Assembly (NCBI RefSeq): GCF_007655135.1
Contig: NC_045128.1
Location: 7,378,001 to 7,442,000 of the forward strand
DNA from: Punica granatum
Lineage: Eukaryota > Streptophyta > Magnoliopsida > Myrtales > Lythraceae
Reading direction: 5' to 3'
Length of the DNA: 64,000 bases
Part shown: positions 48,493 through 56,973 of the stretch, piece by piece
How positions within the stretch are numbered: position 1 is the first letter of the stretch
How the letters are laid out: every line of letters begins with the position of its first letter
The notes under the pieces: generated by a model
The model's input: only the letters and a program-made list of their open reading frames with translations
What the model was told of the DNA's origin: nothing
The model's database searches: none
Made by a program: the position numbers and the translations under genes

Positions 48493-48874
48493 GTTTGGAT
48501 TGAGGGATTGGGAGGAATTAGGAGGGGTGGAGAGGGATTGGATTATTATGGGTATTTATTTTAAGGGGAGAGGAGGGGTTAGTTAAAGGGATGGATAGGG
48601 TTTTTAAAATATGAACTAGTTTATCCATATCTTTTCACTAATCTTATAAAAAGATAAGGATACATATGTACTTTTACCTAAGTAACTCATTTCTATCCAG
48701 CCGTTTTAATTTTCTATCTAAACATGGGGTGAATTATCTTATCCCACCCTTCTCCACTCACATTATAATTTTTATATCGAAACATGAGATTCATTATACT
48801 TTCCTACCCCTCCATTCCCTACCCGTCCTTATCCTTCCCTTCCCCTCCCCCTCCACCCTCATTATATCCAAACA
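48493..48874. mobile_element. MITE-like element with TTTGGAT/ATCCAAA termini
   Basis: The left end GTTTGGATTGAGGGATTGGG is mirrored by the right end CCCTCATTATATCCAAAC, with purine-rich GGGAGAGGAGGGG on the left and pyrimidine-rich CCCTTCCCCTCCCCCTCC on the right. It is an inverted-repeat element of about 380 bp without coding capacity. The target duplication is unclear, so superfamily is not assigned. Confidence 0.6.
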
Positions 48875-49301
48875 AGCTGTTACACCGAAAAACTATTCAA
48901 AAGTAGGCCCATCTAGTACAAACGGCCTTTAGTATAAGGTGCAAAAATCTCTCCATGCATAAATGGCCTCGTCTGTCCACCTGTATCGATAGAACTCAAC
49001 AGTCTACGTGGATTAGGGGGTGAGTGTGAGTGACTCGGTATGACAATGTATGGTTCCGTGGAGGGTAAACTAAACTTTGATAAGAAAGTTGCGTACGTAT
49101 GCACCCACATTTTTAATATAATATTCCCGGTTGAAAGTTGTCTTCAAGTAAAGTTACAGCAACGCTACAAGCACTTTGGAAGGTCATAGCTTTGATTTTC
49201 TAAATTTGCACAAAAAAAAAAACACCTCAAGAAAAACATAAATATAGTTTTTAACCTCAATCTTGTTGCTTAAGTGGTGCCTTAGCAAGTTACTTACTAT
49301 T

Positions 49302-49351
49302 AAGGCTCAAGTATTTAACTGAGCAAAAAAAGAAGGCTCAAGTATTTGACT
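49302..49351 (+). repeat. Micro-insertion: 19-bp duplication around GAGCAAAAAAAG
   Basis: AAGGCTCAAGTATTTAACT (49302-49320) and AAGGCTCAAGTATTTGACT (49333-49351) differ at one base and flank the 12-bp A-rich spacer GAGCAAAAAAAG. Confidence 0.7.
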
Positions 49352-49352
49352 A

Positions 49353-49500
49353 TTTTTTTTCGGTTATAAGGGAAACTCATAAATTTAGGATATAGACATA
49401 GAAAATTATAATAGAGTACAAATAATCTCATTAGCGAGAATCAAATCTAGAATTTTTTGTTCATCGGGTAAGAGTATGTGTTAATGCATTATATCCCTTT
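49353..49500 (-). mobile_element. SINE-like relic (minus)
   Basis: On the minus strand it ends in CCTTATAACCG followed by eight A, and has a degenerate B-box (GAATCAAATCTAGA on plus). The end matches similar tails at 57806 (TTGTAATCGG plus A) and 56135 (TTGTAATCG plus A). Confidence 0.45.
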
Positions 49501-50115
49501 CTCGACTATTTTTCTTAATAATCTGCAATCCTTTTCTCTGTTGATTTTTTAATTTCCACCTATCTATCTATATTTTGGTGTTTGAGGGGCCCCAACTCTT
49601 TCTTGAGGGAATATTCTTTGTTCTCCAGCTCATGGTTAGGAGTCGACGGCCATGAAGAGAGCAATTATTGAATCTGATCTTTTCATATTATAAATACATG
49701 TGTATATAATACCAAGTAATTAGATTATATTATGTATTCAACTTTTAGCAGTACAAAATTTCCAAACGCCGCCAACACCGAAAGTTTTGATATCTTCTTA
49801 TTTGTCAGTTTTCAATAAAATAGCTTAAGCCCTAAGGCAATCCACTGTATGTGTTCATTAATTGACATTTCATTAGCAATTGGATGAGGGGACGTTCTAC
49901 AGCGTATAAGATCCTTCCTATTTTTCCGAGTTAGTTCTCTCTTCGGAATCGTGGCGTGGAGAAAAAGGGTATATCCAGTTCTATACTTGCATGGGGTTTA
50001 GGACAAGACTACAAGTGAGCCTCGCGTACCCTACTCGAGTCTCACATCCACCAAAAACGAGGACCGCTCATCGTTCAATCAATATATAGCGGCAAAGTTG
50101 AAGATTCTTATATTG

Positions 50116-50440
50116 TGTTTGATTTTAAAGTTAAGTAGAGTTGAGTTTTGATTTTAGTTGAGTTGTAATGATTGTGTTATTGAATTATGAGAAAGTGTGT
50201 GAAAAAGTAATGAATAGTTGAGAGAATGTATTGATTGTGTTGTTGAATTTTGAAAAAAGTAATGAATAATTGAGAGAAAGTAATGATTAGTTTGAGAGAA
50301 AATAATGATTGTGTTGTTGAATTATGGAAAAAGTAATAAATAGTTGAGAAAAAATATTGATTGTATTGTTGAATTGAAATAAGTGGAGTTAAGTGGAGTA
50401 GAGTTAAAATTAAAGTTAAAATCGATTTGGAAACCAAACA
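50116..50440 (+). mobile_element. MITE (family 2), copy 1
   Basis: It starts TGTTTGATTTTAAAGTTAAG and ends TTAAAGTTAAAATCG...AAACCAAACA, an imperfect terminal inverted repeat. Inside, a phrase ATTGTGTTGTTGAATT is repeated at about 50172, 50235, 50311 and 50361. A second copy in inverse orientation lies at 53174-53470. Confidence 0.7.
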
Positions 50441-51240
50441 AAAATCACTCATTAATGGAGGAGTTACTACGCGTGTCCTCAGTGAAGAAATTTACCGTCT
50501 TCAAGCGACTACTGCCATGAACTCTATGACGCGCGGAAATGTTTTACTTTACTGAAATAAGGGTTTTGTCACTAAACTCAAATACTTTTTTGTTTCAATC
50601 ATAAAAATTATGTCAGACATTACTCTCACAATTTTAAAAGATTGAGCAGTAAATGTTATTTATGCTCCCAACAAATGCACTACGTGGGATTAGAACTTGT
50701 GTTCTCTTCCTTACGAGAGTTGAAACTACTTTACCACTCAATCAACACTATATTAGTTAACCTCAATTATTTTCACTTCTCTAACTTATATTAGCTCCTT
50801 TAATTCCAATATAGAATGCCAACCCTTTTTTCAATTCAAAGACTAATCTTCTTGATCCACGTGATTTATAAGCATCATGCAACCCAACGAAACAATTAAA
50901 TCCGATCTCACAGGCCGAACAAGGAATCAAATAGGGAGTATTTTCTTGTATGATTACATTGTGTCTCTAATTCTATCACTAATGGATTTGCATTTTTCGA
51001 TCACTAAGCCAACTTTAACCCCGTTTCTTTTGCTTTTTTCACTTTTTGTTCTTCATATACAGTAATAATTTGTGTTGTTTCTGAACTTGTTATACTTCCT
51101 GAAGTGCGGATTTAGCATTAAGAATCCCAATCATGCTAGTTAGGCATCACACTTCATTAGACGACATTCAAGTAGAACATCTGCTCAAGTAGGTGACATT
51201 TCTCTTGAAGTTAATTTCACACGGAAAAATAATAATAAAA
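50441..51240. other. Intergenic, nothing recognised
   Basis: AT-rich sequence. The open frame at 50877-51065 has no recognisable family or splice context. Confidence 0.45.
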
Positions 51241-51887
51241 AGTATGAGATTATATAAGATTGGATTCATAACCTACCAGGTCAAGTTTTTGGATTGGAGA
51301 TGAACCCAATCGCATATAGGTTTAGTGAAATTTTACATAGTATCAGAATGAGTTATACTTCTGTGTGTCCATGCGGGCTCACACCACACCAGGCCCAAAA
51401 TTTGAGAGCAGCCGAAAAGTGCGCCTCATATCAGTCCCTTCTCACTCGAGCATAGAAAAGTAGTTCAGCTACCGGTCAGTTATTGAGGACGGATATTTAC
51501 GAGCACGTGGCATGTGATGACAAGTGAGAAAAGATCATATATCGCTACGTGAGAGCATATATTGGGAGTTTATATCATGTTAAGAGTTATTATCCCACAT
51601 TGAAAAATCAAGGAGAAAACCATGGATATATATAAGTCTTGGATACAATTACTTAACAGTTTGACCTTTTAAGTGTATATGAGCTCAGATCTATATAGTG
51701 AGAAAATATCACACGTCCAATCTATAAGGTCAATCTTGTTAGATATAGTGTAGTTTATATATTTATTACTCAATACTCCCCCTCATGCGTGGGTTGAATT
51801 AGTTTTGAAGACTCATCGAATGAAATCAATTAAATGGGGGCAAACGCTTGCGGCGTATCGAACTTGCGCTATGATACCATCAAAAAA
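51241..51887. mobile_element. Decayed TRIM/LTR-type sequence with two opposed PBS-like motifs
   Basis: AGTATCAGAATG at 51339-51350 resembles the initiator-Met primer-binding site TGGTATCAGAGC. GCTATGATACCAT at 51868-51880 is the same motif in reverse complement. Between them are CTTAACATGATATAAAC-like and TTATCCCACATTGAAAA blocks (compare ATCCCACATCGAAA in the 54-kb element) and the phrase TACTCCCCCTCATGCGTGGG, common at plant LTR boundaries. This suggests pieces of two elements in opposite orientation. Confidence 0.45.
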
Positions 51888-52913
51888 TCTATATAAATAT
51901 ATAAAGTTGTATCTTCCATAATAAATATGGTTAGAAATGTAATTTTATATATAGTATAAGGTTATAAAACTAAATGTCTAGTTGAACAATTGTGAACGTA
52001 TATACAATTAGGAATACAAATATATAAAGTCGTATCCCCATAATAAATAGAGTTAAAAATGTAATTTTATATGTAGTCTAAGATTATAAAAGTAAATGTT
52101 TAGATAAACTACACAGTTGTAAGTGTCTATACAATTAGAATTAAATTAGGAAATAAATCATTAAATGTATATATAGAGAAGCACATTCTTGATTTAAAAA
52201 ATGTAATCTCAAAATTTATTTAGAAAAATAAAATTTCTTAAAATAATATATTTATAAAAAAAATTCGACATAATTAATAATTTAAAAAAATTACTGATAT
52301 GCAATAAGCATATTTAAATATTGAACACTGTTGAAAAAGTAAAAGATTAATCTATTTAAAAGAATATTAAAATAATAATTTCCAAGAAGAATTTACGACA
52401 ATAGATGATATGGGACGGATCTAGGAATTTTATCCAAGGGGGCCGAAGTTTAAAGGAACTTTATATTATAAAGTCAATGGGGGCGAAATAGGATAATTTT
52501 ATTGAAAAATTGGTAAACTCGATACAATCTAATAGAAATTTCGTAATTTTTGTTGAGTCCAACTCTCGTCCCCCTTCCACTCCCCACCCCCCACAAAAAA
52601 AAATCCATGGATATGCACTTTTTTTCTTACAAAATACATGAAAGTTATCTATTGCAATTTTTTAAAATTTGATATTTAAGAAAATGTAATATTTTTCTAA
52701 GTACTATCATTTTTTTAATCTAAATTTGGTATTAGAATTCATTTTCAATTATCCTTAATTTGTTACTGTATGCACTAATACTTGAATGATTTCAATTTAT
52801 GAATATGTATAACTTAATGAGCATTTCAATATTGATGTCAAAGTTTTTATAAATCTATATAAAAGTAATCACTCTAACTAATACCCGTGCATTGCACGGG
52901 CAAAAAAAGCTAG
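51888..52913 (+). mobile_element. Non-autonomous Helitron, 1026 bp
   Basis: The 5' end is TCTATATAAATATATAAAG, preceded by A. The 3' end has a perfect hairpin CCCGTGCATTGCACGGG (52883-52899), a 9-nt A-rich gap, then CTAG (52910-52913) followed by T. This matches the Helitron rules: insertion between A and T, 5'-TC, 3' hairpin 10-12 nt before CTRR, no target duplication and no TIR. No Rep/helicase coding is present. The 5' part contains a 123-bp tandem duplication. Confidence 0.8.
51895..52138 (+). repeat. 123-bp tandem duplication inside the Helitron 5' end
   Basis: AAATATATAAAGTTGTATC (from 51895) and AAATATATAAAGTCGTATC (from 52018) begin two copies that stay aligned through AATGTAATTTTATAT and TATACAATTAG, with about 10-15% divergence by eye. 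Confidence 0.85.
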
Positions 52914-53173
52914 TCAAATATAAGAGAGAGACATTAAAGATATCGGAGCGTGGTGGTCATACATCAAACCACGTGAGTTCTTATTCTCAATGGAATACAT
53001 AAAATAGCTTGCCTATCTATAGGCTAGTGAAGTAACGAAACTAGGAAATAAATGATATCCAAATATCAACAGAACATCAAATCGGATATTGAAAATCCTG
53101 GAAATATCAACTAAACTAATAGATCGATATGATCTTATTCTAGAATATTCTATTTCCTAACGAAACGTATTTC
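52914..53173. other. Short intergenic segment
   Basis: Nothing recognised between the Helitron and MITE copy 2. Confidence 0.4.
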
Positions 53174-53470
53174 CGTTTGATTTTCCAATCCGATTTTATG
53201 ATTTTAACTCTAACTTTAACTTTACTCGCTACACAATAAAAGTCAATAACACAATTATTACTTTTTTATTTTTCTTCAATTTTTTTAACCATTCAATTCA
53301 ATTTTTAATAATAAATTCTCTCAATTATTCATTATTTTTTTCACAATTCAACAATACAATCATTATTTTTTTCAACTATTCATTACTTTTTTATACTTTT
53401 CTTATAATTCAACATCACAATCATTACAAACCAATTAAAATTAAAATTCAACTCAACTCAACTTAACTTA
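53174..53470 (-). mobile_element. MITE (family 2), copy 2, inverse orientation
   Basis: It begins GTTTGATTTTCCAATCCGAT, the complement-side terminus of copy 1. It runs through TCTCTCAATTATTCATTA and CACAATTCAACAATACAATC, reverse-complement relatives of the internal repeats of copy 1, and ends in ACTCAACTCAACTTAACTTA without a clean terminus. About 2.7 kb from copy 1 in inverse orientation. Confidence 0.65.
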
Positions 53471-54089
53471 ATATCTCTAATACTTTCCGATGTTCCAATC
53501 ATCCGGGTGGCTGCCGCTGCTCGATAATGGGTCCATATGCAGTTTCGCGCAGTGGAGGATGTAGTAAAATTGTCTAGGTTGAGTGGGCTGGACCTAACCT
53601 AGACAAGTTGGGAGAAATTAAGCAGGCATGTTAGGGATATATTCATACCTTTAATCGGGCTGGGCCAGTTTGGGCCTATTTTGGGAAAAAAGGGGCCTGC
53701 GTGATGTCATCGAAGCCCAGCGAGTTTGCATTTCCACCATGGGATTTAGGGTGAGTTGCAATGTGCTCCCAAAACTTTAAAAATTTGGCAATTAAACCCC
53801 GTCAACACACTACTTCCTTTGAGTCGTTGATGCTCGGGAAATTCTATGGTTCATCACTAAAACGGGCTGTGTTATACAAGCAATTAAATTAGTAAAAATC
53901 TAATTAAGAAATAGTATATCGCTTAAAGTCATAATTGTAAAATAAACTTGAAATTTGTGCATTTTACTACGAAATCAATAAAATTTGTTTGGAAATCTAT
54001 GTGATTTACTTCAGTTTGTCAGTAACTTAGTTAAAATTCAAGTAATTTGTTACAATTGAAGTAACTTTACTGTTTTTTTGGATAATTTG
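53471..54089. other. Intergenic, nothing recognised
   Basis: Includes a slightly GC-richer stretch (53500-53760) without a family signature. Confidence 0.4.
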
Positions 54090-54689
54090 TGTTGAGGAGT
54101 AAAATGGGATAAATCCCACATCGAAAAAGAAAAGGAAAATCCATGGGTTAATATATGGCTTGAGTACCGCCACTTATCAGCTCGAGTTTTTAAGTTGAAA
54201 GTTGAGTCCAAATCCATGTAAGCCCAAATGAAAATTTAAGATGGTATCAAAGCCCATGGTAATGATCCTGAGAGCGCATATGCACAAGAGCCCACACCAC
54301 TCCAGTGAAGTCTGAGACCGAAAGTAGAAGCCCGGCTCATAGTAATTGATCCCCCTCGCCTGAGTGTGGAAGAAGTAGCCCATCTTGAGGCAGTTAAGGC
54401 CCGAGTCTGGAAGAGATGAGAGACCGGTTCGATGGTAAGTTCTTGAGGGCCGATAGTTAAGGTTCACGTAGCCCGTGTAGGCAAATCATAAGAAAGACCA
54501 CACGGTGCCACGTGAAGGCGGGTGTTGGGAATATAAAAATTAATTGGGAAAAGTTAATCCCACATCGAAAGCATAAAAAAAATAGAGTGATCTATATGAG
54601 ATTGGATCTCACAACTTATCAGCTTGACTTTTTAAATTAAAAGTTGAGTTCAAGTCCATATAAGCAAGATATAATTTAAGATTTTGTGC
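54090..54689 (+). mobile_element. TRIM-like LTR retrotransposon, ~600 bp, non-autonomous
   Basis: The 5' LTR (about 54090-54240) starts TGTTGAGGAG, includes AAATCCCACATCGAAA and TAAGTTGAAAGTTGAGTCCA, and ends in AAATTTAAG. It is followed directly by TGGTATCAAAGC (54242-54253), a primer-binding site for initiator tRNA-Met. A 260-bp non-coding interior ends with a purine-rich AAGGCGGG, then the 3' LTR (about 54522-54680) TGTTGGGAATAT...TTAATCCCACATCGAAA...AAGTTGAGTTCAAGTCCATA...ATAATTTAAG. Flanks AATTTG and ATTTTG could be a decayed target duplication. No gag or pol coding, and the total length is within the TRIM range. Confidence 0.8.
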
Positions 54690-55080
54690 TTTACTCATAA
54701 CAGCCAAAAGATATTTTACTCAGGGGTTTCCCTGTCCTTTGCTCTATGAAAATATCCAACAAGTGACCCACTAATTTAGATCGAAAAGTAGGAAGAAGTG
54801 ATGCGCATATCCTTTTTATTCACCCCACAAATCTTGCAGGAAAACCCGTTGCCACGAGTACAGTCATAAAATCCCAAATCAAGGAATCAAAACCTTTCAT
54901 CAAATCAACATTAACAGAACACCGACAAGATATATATTTCCCCTGATAATTTCTTCACTAATTCTTGAGCAAGAAGTCCCATTATCAGAAATCTTCCTCC
55001 CCAAAACAAAGGCAGATTGATTTGAGAAGTAACTTACTTTGATACAAATTGCAATTGTATGATACAATTATTTTAACAGT
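54690..55080. other. Intergenic, nothing recognised
   Basis: AT-rich unique sequence between the TRIM-like element and a SINE. Confidence 0.4.
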
Positions 55081-55264
55081 GATTGTATCATGAGAAAAAA
55101 AGGGTATAATATAGTAACTCGCGTCTTTCATTGTTAATCAAGAGATTGCAAGTTTAATCCTAATAACGAGATTTTTCATTCCAATTTAGTAGCTTTCAAA
55201 ATTTCTATTTTATTATATTATAATCATGAAACTTTCTTGTGACCAGAAAAAAAGGGATTGTATC
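55081..55264 (+). mobile_element. SINE with target-site duplication
   Basis: The element (55090-55255) is flanked by GATTGTATC at 55081-55089 and 55256-55264. The body has a box-A-like TATAATATAGTAACTCGCG and a box-B-like AGATTGCAAGTTTAATCC about 35 nt later, and it ends CTTGTGACCAGAAAAAAAGG. Length and layout fit tRNA-derived plant SINEs. Its tail is the best template for the micro-insertion spacers at 27640 and 58174. Confidence 0.65.
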
Positions 55265-56973
55265 TTAAATCTTCCCGTTGACGCTTAGGAAAAAACTATT
55301 ATTGCATCGAAAAAGAAAAAAAACTATTATTGCCCATGATTGGATTTTTATATCTCATAAAGTGATTTCACTATTTGAGGTTGTTAACCCCCCTAACATA
55401 TGAGAATTTTTTTTTTTTTGCTCAAACATTTGGAAAGCGACTTGCCAAATAAAAGAAGACGTAAAGTCAATTATTACACCAGGTACAGCGTAGCTGATGG
55501 GTCGTGCAAATCGATTATCAGACCACTCAGACGACTACAAATGAATCCATTAAATTTTCACCCAAAGCCGTACACAAATTCAATTCATTACAGTTTATTA
55601 CGGACAAAATATGTTAGATTTAAACACAGGTTATATAAGAAAATTTTTCTTTTTTTAAGAAAGAGATATAGTGCAGTGACGTATTTTTTGTCGATAATGT
55701 TTCAGATTCGAATTTCCAGGTGAGACTATGTCTCTTTATTAAATTTTTTATTTCTTTATTAGGTTTATCAGTTATGGACTTTTTTATTATAAAAAATAAA
55801 AAGAAAATGTTTTCTTTTTGTTTTTTATTTTTTGGTGAGTAAAACTTTTTTTTTGGTTTAATTTTATTTCGTCCGACCATGTCCTGGATATCCCATAAAT
55901 TACGTCTGTTCATGTCAGTTCTTTATCAGTGTCCTTCCATCCCTGCCAACCGAAACACGAACACCTTTCCTTCTTTCATAAAATCTAACGCGTTTAATGT
56001 GCAAGTGCTAAAGCCGTTTCATTTTCAAAATAGTCATAGTTTGTGCAATAATGCATGATTATTACAAGTTTTTCGGTAGAGAAACGGGGCCTAGACCCAT
56101 GGTTCTCATAAGTTGTAATTTACGTAACCTGAATTTTCTTTTTCGATTACAAAGGAGGTCATGAGTCAAGTAAAATGAAATATAAATTCTAATAACTAAA
56201 ATAGAGATATATAAATAAAAAATTAAAAAAGGTACGTATGGGACGTCTCACTATTGAGAATCGGACTCGACTTTCATTTTTATTTAATTAGGGCGCATTC
56301 AATTATTCACGTACCTACTTTTATCTTTGCATATCTCACTTATCAACCATTCAAAGCCCTTCCTAGACTTACGAGCGATAAATTACTCCTCCGTGTATGC
56401 TCTCTGCTTGTGAGCTCTATTTGTTTCCCTTACTTTATCTAGCTTGTCAAGCCTCATCAACCTGTGTCGGCGTCAAAACCTTCCCATCCTTACGAGCGAC
56501 GTCTCCCGCTATTGTTTTTCTTGCCTTCTGAGCAGTCTTGGGTCTGCCCTGCCATGCCTTTGCCGACAGAGACAGCTTCACCGTTCGATATTATTGTCCG
56601 AGCCCTGCAATGGAGTGTTTATTGTCTGGTTGGCTTGCTTTCATGTGGCATTTTGTTTGTTCAGCTCCAAGGATTGCTCTCCGATTATAACCCTCTAAAG
56701 GTGATCTCTCTGGTTCACGGTCCACGTGCTTGAAGTGGAAATGTTCATCGAGCTCAGTCCAAGATATCGGATCAAGTTTTCCCAGTCATGTGGAGCTTGC
56801 GAGCTTCACAGGACTCGGCTCGGCTCGAAAGAATTACACTTACACCGACATTCTTATTGCCTATTATAATTTTCTTTTAATTATGTTCGCATTGACGAGT
56901 TTCCACTGAGATAAATTTCTCTCGTTAAGATTCAGTCTTCAATTACTTACTTTAGACCATATACTGAGAATTA
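55265..56973. other. Intergenic / upstream region of the GDSL gene
   Basis: It contains the micro-insertion at 55290-55333, SINE-like fragments near 55640-55730 and 56135, and overlapping small open frames at 56254-56733. One short frame from 56610 (about 26 codons) begins with a hydrophobic stretch, a conceivable but unsupported secretory leader for the downstream esterase. Confidence 0.4.
55290..55333 (+). repeat. Micro-insertion: 16-bp duplication around ATCGAAAAAGAA
   Basis: AAAAAACTATTATTGC is at 55290-55305 and 55318-55333. The 12-bp spacer ATCGAAAAAGAA equals the end of a SINE-like relic near 56135-56150 (reverse complement TTGTAATCGAAAAAGAA). Confidence 0.7.

Larger units (their letters stand above)
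48875..50115. other. Intergenic with SINE relic
   Basis: No gene recognised. It contains the micro-insertion at 49302-49351, directly followed by a minus-strand SINE-like relic (49353-49500). Confidence 0.5.
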
